The position numbers and the translations under genes are program-made. Positions 1 through 12,040 of a stretch of DNA of 64,000 nucleotides are shown piece after piece. The stretch is from Rhynchospora pubera (Eukaryota; Streptophyta; Magnoliopsida; Poales; Cyperaceae): contig CM051460.1 of NCBI GenBank assembly GCA_028095005.1, positions 19,453,501 through 19,517,500 of the forward strand, given 5' to 3'. Position 1 is the stretch's first letter; every line of letters starts with the position of its first letter. The notes below the pieces were generated by a model, which saw only the letters and a program-made list of their open reading frames with translations, was not told the origin of the DNA and searched no databases.

Positions 1-2994
1 TTACACTTCATCTTGCATTTCATGTGGCAGGGACAAAAAAACAGTTACAAGTAAGAACTAGTAAAGAAGTTTTGTTTGAAAGTATTGGTCTGTGCCCTGC
101 AGATCAAATTAGTTCTCAAATTTGTAGCACACTGCGATTATCAAAAGCTATGTAAGTAATTTGGCATTTTAATTGAAATACGTTCACACACCGTTTTGTA
201 TTGAATTTGTTTAAATTTTCAAATTGATGGTTTCTATTTCTTTTGACAATTTCAGAAGGGATCAATTAGGATTGCAGCAGGTACAGAAGCTCAGCTGAGC
301 ACAATTACCATGGAGGTTGTGCAGAATGCGGAGACAAAGTAAGTCGTATTTATGTTTTGTTCAGGAGTATTTAATGTTATCTTTGTGTTTGGTTAACTAC
401 TCTTTTTTGTATGTATATTTCAATGCGATTCACACATTTGATGAAATGTCTAATTTAAAATGTGTGTGAGATTTAAACCCTCCTTTTTATGACCTTTGTG
501 AGTTGCTTTGCTACAGATGTCATCCAGGAGAAGTAGTACTGACCGTGCTGACAGTAGGGCAAAGACGTCGTCATGTGCTGTCAAGATGACCATGTTATGA
601 AAGCTTTTCATGAGTAAATTACAAAAAGCTACATATTGTTAAAAAAAACTATGCGTGGTTCAAAAAGGAAAGATGTTATTGTTGGCCAAGTCAGTTACAT
701 CTCCGGTATGTCATCTTATTTTTAACAGGATTTTCAATTTTATTATTGTATATTCTCTGATTTCTGCATTGTTCTATAATTTTTCTTAACGACTGCTATA
801 ATTTGAACTTATATTTTCTATATTTCTTTGCAAATTACCTATTCATATTATTGTAGTGGATTTTGTTCACTGAGATTGGTGATAAAATAAGAAAAAATTA
901 GTCAACATACCACTCTCATTCGCTAAGATTTGGTTTAATAGTGGTTCAAATTAGGGCTTGCAGTGCCTCCTTTAAAAGCCAGTATATTTGCAGACACGAC
1001 CCTTTTAATTTCACCATGCTTGCATTTTCAAGCACTCAAAATTATTTGTATTTTTTAGGAATAATCTATTTTGGGTTGTGCGCACAGTCTCTACTGGAAA
1101 AAAAATTGAAGTTGCCAAGATATGTGCCAGTGTATACCTGCTGATTAATATGCGTATTTCAAGATGTACTTGCTGAATAATATGTGTATTTCAAGATATA
1201 TGTTGTGCGCATGGTCACTACTGGAGGGGATTTGGTGTTTTGTTGCTCTCTTACACGGAGGAAGAAAGCAACATGGATGGCTATAAGGTTGTTGTCAGTT
1301 GATATATTGTCCTTTCCTGTAATTTTCTTCTTTTTGTTGTCGCTTCATTGAAGTTTTTTTTCTTCATTTATGTACTCTCTTTCTCATTTCGCCTCTATTT
1401 TGTTTTTCTGATCCAAAATTGTTTCAATTATATTGTAGGTGGAAATTTTTTCCATTGCAAGATACCCTTTTCTAATGTTTTGGAGGTTGCATCTATCACC
1501 TGCAAATGACAAAACATGCCATCAGGTGAATATACATAGTCCTCTTTTGCATGTTTAGTGCTTGACACGTCAAATTCTTTTCTTATTTTAAATAGCACTT
1601 GAGGAAATTATTTTCATCTCTTCAATTGAGAGAACTTTTACCTCCTTAACTGATGTATCGATATTGTCATGTTAGAATTGTTGTTTTATCAATGGTTGCT
1701 CAGTCTAATCAGAATATGTATATATGGACTCATGGAGAAAGGTACCATCATTTTTTTAATATGCAGGGGATCGGAATTACAGCTCATGAGGTTTTCTTTT
1801 ACTCAAATCCTTTGTATATGCCTTTAATTTTCCTTCCCTGCCATATTATACATCAATATACTAAACATTTGATCTTAATTTTGAGGAGCCCTTTCGAGAT
1901 GAATTGGAAATATTCCAAATGTATTTCCTGCCTATTTTTATTGTACGAAATTGTGTGCTCAGAATCAAATAATTTCATAGTAAACTCGAGGTGGCTATGC
2001 TTTTGTGTAGCAAATGGTTGCCCTTGATTAGCACTTTCTGTAATTATTCACCAATGATCATATTTATAATGTGTGTTGTTTGCTGCGATGCAGGATGGCA
2101 AAATTGTCCTAGGATAGAGATCACAATCAGCCTCAAAAAATAGGTCTTTCTACCTTTTTAATTAAATTTTGCATTGATTTAGAGTGTATGATTTATATCC
2201 TTGGTTGCACTTGATTGCCACCAAGCTCATCAAGATTGTTTTATTGCTGCATATAGTAAAATTCATATCTCAATAGGAGTTACAACTTAGAGCTTCCTAT
2301 TTGAATTAATGTAGCCTCAGTTGTACATTCAATGCGGTGCCGTTAAACTGAGAAGCAAGAGAGATAAAAGTGATATTTCAGAGATCACATTGTTTATTAA
2401 ATAAATACTGATTGTTTGAATATTGGGCCCTTATAATTAAGGTTTTACTTGAGCAGGTCTAACCTGGCCTTCAAAATGTACTTCACAAATTCCTTTTAAA
2501 TGCGTTGTACAAATCATCGAGCATGTTACAAAAAAAATACTATTATACATGTTCGTACCTGTATTACTTAGTGTCAAAACTTGCTGACATGTACATGATC
2601 ATTGTACAGATCCTAAACCGGGAGTTTCCTGCTGAAAGAGTCATATAAAGACGTGACAACAAAGGTAGCTGGGTTCAATAATATAAACAATCCAGTATTT
2701 AATTTGATCGATTGTAACAGTAAACAAAATTAACCTCAATTTGTATTCGTGTTATCTAAAATGTCGTTCTTTATCTTTTTGTATTTTATTTTGGCACGTG
2801 CTCAAATTTTTTTGTTGCTAATTTCTCAACTCCTTTATTATTTTCATCTATGTATGGTTGAGACTTATGTAGTATATTGTATACAGTTTATGGTTTCGAC
2901 ATCATATGAGCAATAAAACTTTCCTATTCTATTGTGCATGTATTTCTCAATTAAGACAGAACGATAGTTCGTGCAACGCGCGAGATCCCACTAG
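1..2994 (+). mobile_element. Helitron, 3' part (left end outside window)
   Basis: The segment ends in CTAG at 2991-2994, followed by T. Just before this, TCGTGC and GCGCGA (about 2969-2983) can pair across a 3-nt loop with one T.G wobble. A short hairpin about 10 nt before a terminal CTAG, with insertion before T, is the classical 3' end of plant Helitrons. The interior has no long ORF and no recognisable Rep/helicase. Several short intron-exon-like pieces are visible (around 85-155, 255-340 and 515-600), but I could not assign them to any gene. The 5' TC end is not in the window, so the full length is unknown. The end is secure; how far left the element reaches is inferred. Confidence 0.6.
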
Positions 2995-3065
2995 TAAGTC
3001 CTTATAAGTCTTACAATTTTTTTCTTGCTAAAATGATTCAAGTCATGGTATATGCAATGTAGCAT

Positions 3066-3252
3066 AGTGCTATTGCAAGAATTTTTTGTTTTTTTTTTAT
3101 TTTATTTTGGTAAAGATTAATAAAAGTCTAGCAACATAGGTGTTATTGCAAGGTTTTTTTAATATCGATGAAGATTAATAAAAGTCTAGTAAATTAGATG
3201 TTATTGTAAGGATTTTCTAATATTGGTGAAGATTATTAATGGTTTAGCAAAT
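3066..3252. repeat. AT-rich tandem repeat, about three 60-bp units
   Basis: Three imperfect copies of a unit of about 60 bp share the words TATTGCAAG, AAGATTAATAAAAGTCTAG and AATATxG. The last copy is cut by the MULE insertion at 3253, and the target duplication TTAGCAAAT lies within it. No coding content is seen. Confidence 0.6.
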
Positions 3253-4228
3253 GAGTAATTTTTTCGGAGGTCACTAAACTTTCACATTATCCATTTTTTA
3301 TCACTCAACTTCCATTTGTCCATCTGCAACCATTAAACTTCGTAATTGTCCGTTTTCAGTCCCTCCGACTCCATTTCAGTTAACTCCGTTCGATTAATGA
3401 CATTTGGGTGTAAATTTTGGGATAGGAATCAAAATCATTTTCTTTCTCCTTCTTTATACCACAGACCTTCTCCGTCCCTCTCAAAATTATTTGCATTTCC
3501 AAATTCTTAGCAGTTCCCTTCGTATACCTCCCACTCTGGCATGCTATCTGTCTCTCTCTTCTCTTGCTCTCTCTCGCTCACTCTATTAAACCCTACCTTC
3601 AACGCTTTCTCTCCTCCGACAGTCCTCCGACTCTAAACTCTAACTTCAACGCTCACTCTCCTCCTCCGACCGTAAACCCTACTTTCAACGTCTCTTCGTC
3701 AAAATGCGATACCGGGATCACTCCAATAAGCAGCCAATTTACGGTAAGTAGCTTAATTGTTATTTTTAATTTCAAGTTTGGAATTTTGTGTTTTTGTGAT
3801 GTGGGCTGTAATTTTTCAATTAGTGAAATTTAGACAATACCTTTCAAAAATCGATAACAGGTTCTGACATAGGTTGTGAAAATTAATTGCATTTTGATGT
3901 AAAGATCAAATTAATTGAAGATAATATCATCTCTAATTGTAACTTGAATACCTTTTTCATTTAGAGTACTTTATGGTTGTGTTTATTTCGTAGCTAAAAT
4001 CCAAATTGGTAAAATATTGTATGTACTTGGATATATGCACTGTAAAGTTAGTATACAAAAAGCTAGTGCTATTTCAACCAGCAGTTCGTATGTCCATAGA
4101 AAAAATTGCTTTAATTTTATTAAGTATCATTTGATATAGCAGCCCACATATTGCATTGTAACCTTGAGTAAATACCAATATTTTATTAAGTCTCAATTGA
4201 GCAATTGCTTTAATTTTAACTTGTAGGT

Positions 4229-5545
4229 TCCAATGAGAGTTCGTTTACATGTGACATACATCATGGTGGGACTGTATGTATGGAACATAGAAAGTTTAGC
4301 TATATCGGAGGCAAAAAGGACTACTTTGACTATGTAGATCCTGATGAAGTGTCTTTGTTGGAGTTTGAAACAATGGCAGAACAACTAGGATACTCAAAGA
4401 ATTTTTTCAATATGGTGTAAGGTGTATGGTGAGAAGGGAATCAATCCTAAGTTGATAGTCTCTGATAAGGACTTGATGGCCATGATTGATAGGATTCCAA
4501 AGAAGAATAGGGTAATTGAATGTTTTTTAGACCATAAGACAGAAGATGTAGAGGAGGTTGTGGTAGATGATTTAGGTGATGAAAATCTGCAAGCACAAGA
4601 AGTTGCAGAGGCTGTAGTAGGTGATTTAGGTGATGAAAATCTACAGGCACAAGAAGTTGCAGAGGTTGAAGAAGTTGGAGTAGATGAAGAACCATATCTA
4701 AATCAAAATGAAGAAGCTATAGAGGCTGGAGCAGATGATGTAAGTGACTTTTATAACCCTAACAATGATGTTGAGGTTGATGATGATGATGTTATCACTA
4801 GTAGAAATATGATGTATGACACAACCACAATGGAGTGGATAGTTCCAAGCAAAAGCCTAATAGTAGCTGGAGCAAATGATGATGATTCAGATTATGCACC
4901 ATCTGATGTTCTACTAAGTGTTGGTGAACCAGATGATGACATAACAAGCTTGAAATATCCTGAGTTCAATGCAGCAGTAGATATGACAAACCCACAATTT
5001 AAAGTTGGAATGGTTTTCGGGTCTTTTAGGGAGTTTAAAAATGCTATAAAGAGTATGCAATTAAGCAAAGAAGGAATGTGCACTTTCAGAAGAATGACAC
5101 CATGAGAGTTAAAGCTGTATGTAAAAAGGGTTGTCCATGGAATACTACCACCCCATGTTGCCCCTCCCAAAACTGGCAGGCCAAAGAAGGCTCGTAAGAG
5201 AAGTAATTTGGAATTAGAAAATAATTCTAAAAGAACAAAACTTTCAAAAAAAGATAGAAAAGTGAGATGTTTAGTTTGTCACCAAGTTGGCCACAACAAG
5301 AGATGGCATGCTACACAACCTACACTAGCAGCACAATTTACACCAACACAACCTACACCAACATCTCAGAATGTTGCTCCATCAGTAGCTGCTAGGAAAA
5401 AGTTAAAGGTTATCAATTTTTATGATCATCTTATTTATAGAATTTTATTTTTTTTATGACAAAAAACTAACATCAGTTTCTTGCATGCAGGTGAGCAGGA
5501 AAAGAAGTACTATGACTCCCAGTACCTCCAACACACCAATGCTTT
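4229..5545 (+). pseudogene. MULE transposase (mudrA-like) remnant, core deleted
   Basis: Three open stretches on the + strand follow the order of a plant MULE transposase. First (about 4229-4414) is a segment reading KFSYIGGKKDYFDYVD, typical of the N-terminal PB1-like region. Second (4422-5105, no ATG at its 5' end) is an acidic region with two 18-residue repeats containing DLGDENLQAQEVAE, then FKVGMVFGSFREFKNAI, typical of the MuDR N-terminal domain. Third (about 5140-5408) has PPKTGRPKKARKR and a zinc-knuckle-like CLVCHQVGHNKRWH whose last Cys is lost. The catalytic MULE domain and SWIM finger should lie between the second and third parts but are absent. The stretches are out of frame with one another near 4412 and 5105. 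An intron-like GT..AG follows 5408, with a short final exon near 5492. It cannot encode an active transposase. Confidence 0.8.
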
Positions 5546-5577
5546 GATGTACTGTGTTGATATGTTAGCAACTTAGA

Positions 5578-5700
5578 TTAATGTATTGTGCTTGTGTTTT
5601 TGGATTAATGTGCTTGTACTTTTGGATTAATGTACTGTGTTCTTTTGCTTGTACTTTTGGATTAATGTGCTTGTACTTTTAGATTAATGTACTGTGCTTC
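5578..5700 (+). repeat. short tandem repeats in MULE 3' region
   Basis: A unit of about 20-22 bp containing TTTTGGATTAATGT and then GCTTGTAC or ACTGTG occurs about six times just downstream of the remnant transposase frame. It is probably 3'-UTR sequence of the original element. Confidence 0.6.
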
Positions 5701-6300
5701 TTCTATTTTGTTCTAATTGTATTGTGCATTTTGTTTAATTTCTGCCAATTTCTTGCTCCTGGAGCACGTTATTGCTTGTGTAATTGCATGCTTGTTCTCT
5801 CTGGTATAGCTTGGTACCGGCTATATTTATTGTTTAGCTATATGATTATCAGTTCCTTGATGTTTAGCTTAAACAAGGTACCGGCTATGTACACTTATTA
5901 GAAACGCTTGAAGTCATAAGGTTATAAAATCTGTGAATACCATGTGATATGTGAAACGCTTGGTACCGAGAGAGAGGTTACGTTTTAGTAACCAAGCTTG
6001 AGATCAAGACTGCTCTAGGATTTTGTTGAACGAAGGGGTTGGATTTTGTTGAAAAAAGTTTGAGAGAGAGAGAGAGATTCAGAGGAGAGGATAAAGAGAA
6101 AGAAGAGGATTTGATTTTCGTCCCAAAATTTACACCCAACTGTTATTAATCGGACATATTTAATTGAAATAGAGATGGAGGGACTAAAAACGGACAATAT
6201 CGAAGTTTAATGGTTGTAGAGGGACAAATGAAAGTTGAGTGATCAAAAATGAATTATGTTAAAGTTTAGTAACCTCCGACAAAATTTACTCTTAGCAAAT

Positions 6301-6705
6301 TGATAACTTGTTTTCTTATGTTATTTAGTGTAATACCAAACGGTCTAATTAGAAACATTATTATCATTAAAATTTAATATTATTAATTGAAATTGAATGT
6401 GCCACAGTATTAACGAGATAACATAGCAAAATATCAAAAGTCGGAGATAATTTTACATACTCAACTCACATATTATTCAAAAATCTTACGATGCAAATCT
6501 TGCACGAATTGATGAAAAAAAAAAAGATAAACTGATCCTTATTTTTATATATGTACATATATTTTTAAATAGGTATGTGCGTTGAGTATCATCACTTTTA
6601 TTGTTGCAATAATGGTGCAAGAGCCATCAAATATTATTTGTCATATTATTTTTTTTATACAATGTTTATTAATAACTATCAATCTTCATCAAATATTTTT
6701 TTTCA
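6301..6705. other. AT-rich spacer, no gene seen
   Basis: This spacer lies between the MULE and the old spacer copy. I see no coding pattern, terminal repeats or RNA gene here. Confidence 0.5.
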
Positions 6706-8492
6706 TGTTCACATGGTCATTTTTTTTCTGGACGCAACAATATTTTTTTAACAAAATAAAATTTGTCCACACATTAGATGAGCACTCTATTACTGATTTG
6801 GATAAACAATGGAAATTACTATGTTTGGTTTATAGGAGCATAGGAATGAAAGAGAAATATAAAGGGAAGGAATGGGAGGGAATAAAAAATAAATTATTTA
6901 ACTTTTACTTGTTTGGATGCTTACTAAAGGGAAAGATTAAAAAAAAATTATTCTCTTGTTTGGATGAACCAATTCAATGAAGATAAAATACATGATTGAC
7001 CAATATAACCTTGAATCCTTCAACTCGTTTATTTGTCTGTCATTATTCATCCAAAATGATGGCATCCTCTTTCTTTATATCTATTTGCATGTGTACAAAT
7101 ATCTAACAAGTTTCAAGCTGCTATACACATATTCTTAATTTTGAATAGTCAAACACGTACATTAAAACTCATGGGAAATCTTGCATGAGATTTACCACCT
7201 GACTCTATAATACGAAATTAGGATTCAAAATTTAACCAATAAAATCATCAATAGATGCTGGGAATAAATAAACAAATTAAATAGATTTTGACCCAATAGA
7301 GACAAATTAAATTAAAATTATCCACCTACTAATTAGGTCAGGACAAGTCTAAACTCAATATACAAGACAGTAAGTACTAACAAAAAAATCCTGTAGATAA
7401 TCGCAACAAATCTAAACAAAAAATATAAACAATTCAATTGATCAAAAAAATATTTCTTTTTATTAACTCGAGAAAGCAGAAAATCAATAGATTAACTCAA
7501 TTAGCAACTAGAAAAATGAAAAGTTAATCTGAAAGAGTTTTCTTTTTCGCTAATAACACATCAGATTGAGTTTGCAAACTCACAAAATAATCCTTCGTAC
7601 CTCTCCTCCTTTATCAATTAACTTAATTCATAATCCTACATTATTCAGATTTTCCACAATCCTATGTTACGGACAAATTGTTCTCTTGCAGACCATTCAA
7701 TCTAATAAAACGTAGACACCACAAAGAATCAGCATCTTCTGAGAGCAGACCTTTTATTCGAATCGTCTGATCTAATCTTGACGATTAAGATTAATGAGCT
7801 GCGTGAATCTCGATATTAATCACAGTGCATCCATCATTGATCAGAAAGTTTAGATCAAAAGTATGCCCTTTGTAAGGTCTGCAGAGGATATGGATTCACA
7901 CTACAAATGGAAAAAAAAAAGAAAAAAGAAAAAGTTAGCACAAGGAAGAGCCTCCCTTAGTGATCTTTGAAATTGACCGGGGAAAACAAAAGGGAAGCAA
8001 ACTCAATGGCAATATTTATATGAGAAATTTGAGAAATATGTTGGCGAGATACATCGAACTAGGGCGGTCATAATGGCCCGATACGTATCTTCTTGCATGC
8101 ACCTATTTAGACATGGAGCTTGACCTGGATGTAATAGGCCAAGTATAAGACACCTTGTAGGCACCTTCCTCTCCTTCCTCTCTCTATCCCCTCTCTCAAT
8201 TTTGCTCTCAGTCTTAACTTCCATGATAGGCATCACCTCAAACCTCATGCACTTACACCCGCAGGATTTAATGGCTATGCTAAGGACACCTGCAACTGCA
8301 AGTAAGGTAATGGCGTTCTCAGGTGAGACACAGGCACCCACAGGATTTTGGATGAGCATGTTAAGACGTCTGCAGGCACCACCATGACATCGAACCAAAT
8401 CAAATTAAATCACAAGGGTATCGTCGCCAAAGAAAAAAGGTCATTTTCTTTTCCTCCGTCACACTCCGATTTGGAGAAATTTTTTTTATATG
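6706..8492. repeat. old diverged copy of the array spacer (block X)
   Basis: This 1,787-bp stretch aligns end to end with 10070-12042 of the array, with scattered substitutions and small indels. It begins at TGTTCACATG (6706), matching unit position 10070. It ends at TATATG (8492), where the array units continue into LTR sequence. It lacks the 180-bp hAT MITE and the Copia LTR found in the array copies, and without the MITE and its target duplication the lengths agree (1,787 against 1,785 bp). It therefore records the state before those insertions. Within it, about 7725-7895, is an imperfect inverted repeat of the same MITE family as at 39178 and 56243. It contains no convincing gene. Confidence 0.85.
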
Positions 8493-9329
8493 ATATTAAA
8501 TTGACAAAAAATCGTTTCCCTCACATATAAAATTTTCCTTCGAAAAAAACCAATCCAAACACAGTAATTGCCCTAATTTACCTCCCGTCCATTATACAAT
8601 GTCAAATTCATGAACTAGAACAAATCTTGTTCTAGTTCCATGGATAATTTTGTTTTAGTTCCATGAATTTGTGAAAACTAAAAACAAAATCTTGTTCCTT
8701 GTTAGTATCTTATTTGAATTTGTTGGGAATAAGAAACAAGAAATTATTCATGGAAAATCTAAACACACCCTAATATTTTCTCTCTTCCTGCCACTATTTT
8801 TAGTCATGTTTAATGTTCGAAACGGCAATGGAATGGGCCATTCCGTTTGTCATTCCGTTTCAGAAACTGTATGCCCATTTCATTACGTTTTCTGTTCCGT
8901 TTCAGTAAACGATATGTCATTTCATTCTGTTATTAGTTCCGTCCAAACGGAACGGAACGGAATAATGTATTTTTACACTAAAAACTGTACTATTTGTCGA
9001 AACGGAAGCAAAATAGACCATTTCGTTTACCGTTTCATTTCAACAACGGTATGGACTCTCATTCTGTTTACCGTTTTGTTTCTAGAAACGAAATAATATT
9101 GTATACCGTTTACCGTTCCGTTTAGACAGAACGTCCACGAAAAATGACAAACGATATACCGTCGTCGGGTTTTTTTTTTTTTTTTTTGAGTAACCACGCC
9201 CTTGGGCCCGTCGTCAGGTCTAACTATTCTCTCATCCGCAGATCCGCTCATCTAATTTTCTGGAGCACACGGCCTTAAACAAATCGAACGGTCCGGATTA
9301 AGTAGCTAAAGGTATCCGATACTAACAAA
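8493..9329. other. upstream flank of exon-1 copy 1; CGGAAC-rich repeat
   Basis: This flank is unique relative to the array units. Around 8815-9130 it has many copies of CGTTTC, CGGAAC and CCGTTC, resembling the subterminal motifs of the hAT elements at 38902 and 53264, but I found no matching ends or target duplication. About 8610-8670 contains a short inverted repeat (GAACTAGAAC against GTTCTAGTTC). A poly-T tract sits at about 9170-9187. As the only non-array sequence upstream of a trehalase first exon, it may hold the ancestral promoter. No TATA box is obvious. Confidence 0.4.
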
Positions 9330-9451
9330 AAAAAAAAAACTGCTGAATGCGTCCAAATGTAGGGTCCAGATCCTCTTCGAAAATTCCGATACCGTTGTAG
9401 ACTTGTAGTCCTGTAGAACTGCAGTGTAAAGCAGTCAACCAAAGTCCAAAT

Positions 9452-10002
9452 ATGATGTTGCCACTACTTTCTCTTCTCCGTCTCTCTCCTCTCTTCGCTC
9501 TTTGCTCTCTCCACGTTTCCATGGCAACAGACTCCGACCCCCTCCTCTCCTTTCTCCAGCGCGTCCAATCCGACGCTCTCCGTACGATGGGCCCCACCGA
9601 CTTCGACCCCAAGCTCTACGTCGACCTCCCTCTCAAGACCAACCTCTCCATCGCCGTGTCCGCTTTTGATTCCCTCCCTCGCCGATCAGGCACCATACCC
9701 ATCTCCGAGTTCAACAAATTTCTCAAGGAGTTCTTCGATGAGGCAGGCTCTGATTTGGTGTACGCCGAGCTAGTGGATTTCAAGCCTGAGCCTGAGGGCT
9801 TTTTGGTGAAAGTGGAGAACGAGGAGATGAGAAAGTGGGCTTTGGAGGTGCATGCCATCTGGAAGAACTTGTCGAGACGGGTTTCTGATAAAATTAAGAA
9901 GCGGCCTGAAAGGCATACTTTGCTGTACTTACCAGGTACTGTTATTGTGCCTGGGTCGCGGTTTCGTGAGGTTTATTACTGGGACTCCTATTGGGTTATC
10001 AG
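9452..10002 (+). pseudogene. extra trehalase first exon, copy 1
   Basis: Same sequence as exon 1 of the trehalase gene at 20060-20610, including signal peptide, GH37 N-terminal region and the signature PGSRFREVYYWDSYW. Its donor (CAG|GTGAATC) is intact at 10002/10003. If unspliced, the frame ends at once in TGA inside the donor, giving a 184-residue secreted fragment without catalytic residues. No exons 2-11 follow before the next copy. It could be a dead exon, or an alternative first exon spliced over about 11.3 kb to exon 2 at 21261. It differs from copies 2-4 in its upstream DNA (8493-9329 instead of LTR-bearing spacer). Confidence 0.85.
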
Positions 10003-10069
10003 GTGAATCTAAGACAGTAAATTCCATAACCGAGGAAAATAGTATTGGGTTATCAGGTGAATCTAAGAC
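9990..10069 (+). repeat. 54-bp direct duplication spanning the splice donor (copy 1)
   Basis: ATTGGGTTATCAGGTGAATC and the following intron sequence are repeated: full copy 9990-10043, partial 10044-10069. The spacer begins inside the second copy. The same holds at +3,536 and +7,072. Confidence 0.9.
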
Positions 10070-10732
10070 TGTTCACATGCTCATTTTTTTTTTTGATGCA
10101 ACAATATTTTTTTTACAAAATAAAATTTGCCCACACATTAGATGAGCACTCTATTACTGATTTGAAAAAACAATGGAAATTACTATGTTTGGTTTATATG
10201 AGCATAGGAATGGAAGAGAAATATAAAGGGAAGGGATGAGATGGAATAAAAAATAAATTATTTAACTTTTACTTGTTTGGATGCTTACTAAAGGAAAAGA
10301 TTAAAAAAATTTATTCTCTTGTTTGGATGAACCAATTCAATGAAGATAAAATAACCATGATTGACCAATATAACCTTGAATCCTTCAGCTCGTTTATTTG
10401 TCTGTCATTATTCATCCAAAATGATGACATCCTCTTTCTTTATATCTATTTGCATGTGTACAAATATCTAACAAGTTTCAAGCTGCTATACACATATTTT
10501 TTAATTTTGAATAGTCATAAACATACATTAAAAATTTAAAACTCATGGGAAATCTTGCATGAGATTTACCACCTGACTCTATATCAATACGAAATTAGGG
10601 TTCAAAATGTAACGAATAAAATCATCAATAGATTCTGGGAATAAATAAACAAATTAAATAGATTTTGACCCAATAGAGATAAATTAAATTAAAATTATCC
10701 ACCTACTAATTAGGTCAGGACAAGTCTAAACT

Positions 10733-10912
10733 CAGTGGCGGATTTAGAAAAAATATTTAGGTGGGTCTGACAACCTCTGTTTAAGTCTTCAGCCCCACTT
10801 TTGAGTGCTCTAATGGCAGAAAAAATTAGCTGGAGCTAAAGGGGGCTCCAAGGGCTCGACGGCGTGAGGTGGGGCTCTAGCCCCACCCGCCCCGGTGGTA
10901 GATCCGGCCCTG
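10733..10912. mobile_element. hAT MITE, 180 bp (unit 1)
   Basis: Ends are CAGTGGCGGATTTAG and TAGATCCGGCCCTG (imperfect inverted repeats). The flanking 8-bp target duplication TCTAAACT (10725-10732 and 10913-10920) is perfect, as expected for hAT. The empty site is preserved in the old spacer copy near 7347. Related to the element at 34321-34529. Confidence 0.93.
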
Positions 10913-12040
10913 TCTAAACTCAATATACAAGACAGTAAGTACTAACAAAAAAATCCTGTAGATAATCGCAACAAATCTAAACAAAAAATATAAACAATTC
11001 AATTGATCAAAATAATATTTCTTTTGATTAACTCGAGAAAGCAGAAAATTAATAGATTAACTCAATTAGCAATTAGAAAAATGAAAAGTTAGTCTGAAAG
11101 AGTTTTCTTTTTCGCTAATAACACATCAGATTGAGTTTGCAAACTCACAAAATAATCCTCCGTGCCTCTCCTCCTTTATCAATTAACTTAATTCATAATC
11201 CTACATTATTCAGATTTTCCACAATCCTATTATGTTAAGGGCAAATTGTTCTCTTGCAGACCATTCAATCTAATAAAACGTAGACACCACAAAGGATCAG
11301 CATCTTCTGAGAGCAGACCTTTTATTCGAATCGTCTGATCTTATCTTGACGGTTAAGATTAATGAGCTGCACGAATCTCGATATTAATCACGGAACATCC
11401 GTCATTGATCAGAAAGTTTGGATCAAAAGTATGCCCTCGGTCTGTAGAGGATATGGATTCACACTACAAAAGGAAAAGAAAAGAAAAAAAAATTTAGCAC
11501 AAGGAAGATCCTTGATAGCGATCTTTGAAATTGACCTGAGGAAAACAAAAGGGAAGCAAACTCAATGGCAATATTTATATGAGAAATTTGAGAAATGTGT
11601 TGGCGAGATACATCGAACTAGGGACGGTCATAATAGCCCGATACCTATCTTCTTGGCTGCACCTATTCAGACGTGGAGCTTGACTTGGATGTAATAGGCA
11701 AGTATAAGACACCTTGTAGGCACCTTCCTCCTTCCTCTCTCTATCCCCTCTCTCAATTTTGCTCTCAGTCTTAACCTCCATGATAGGCATCACCTCAAAC
11801 CTCATGCACTTACACCCGCAAGATTTAATGACTATGTTAAGGACACCTGCAAGTAAGGTAATGGCGTTCTCTGGTGAGACACGGGCACCTACAGAATTTT
11901 GGATGAGCATGTTAAGACGCCTGCAAGCACCACCATGACATCGAACTAAATCAAATTAAATCACAAGGGTATCGTCGCCAAAGGAAAAAGGTCATTTTCT
12001 TTTCCTCCGTCACACTCCGATTTGGAGAAAATTTTTTTAT

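Larger units (their letters stand above)
3253..6291 (+). mobile_element. Mutator-like element (MULE), 3,039 bp, internally deleted
   Basis: Long terminal inverted repeats begin GAGTAAxTTTTxTCGGAGG at 3253 and end with the reverse complement at 6291. They remain alignable for about 170 bp or more (3253 to about 3425 against 6115-6291). The element is flanked by a perfect 9-bp target duplication TTAGCAAAT (3244-3252 and 6292-6300), diagnostic of the Mutator superfamily. The interior holds a decayed mudrA-like reading frame (separate entry), a 54-bp in-frame duplication at about 4560-4670 and short direct repeats at 5578-5700. The catalytic transposase core is missing, so it is non-autonomous. 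Confidence 0.92.

Noticed and set aside
4447..5170. Minus-strand ORFs over the MULE coding remnant
   Set aside because: They mirror the acidic + strand frame, which has recognisable MuDR motifs.
8815..9130. Complete hAT element in the CGGAAC-rich stretch
   Set aside because: No terminal repeats like TAGGTGTCAA and no 8-bp duplication could be found at its edges.
9616..9858. Minus-strand ORF of 80 codons inside exon 1 (also in copies 2-4)
   Set aside because: It is antisense to a well-supported trehalase exon and is explained by its GC-rich codon use.
10045..10539. Small + strand ORFs after exon 1 in each unit
   Set aside because: They are AT-rich, Phe/Ile/Tyr-rich frames in spacer, broken differently in the old copy; no coding signal.
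11575..11910. Minus-strand ORF of 111 codons repeated in each array unit (131 codons at 8003-8398)
   Set aside because: The old and new copies differ by a 2-bp indel that shifts the frame in the C-terminal part. No family motif or start context is seen, so it is more likely chance open frame in block X.
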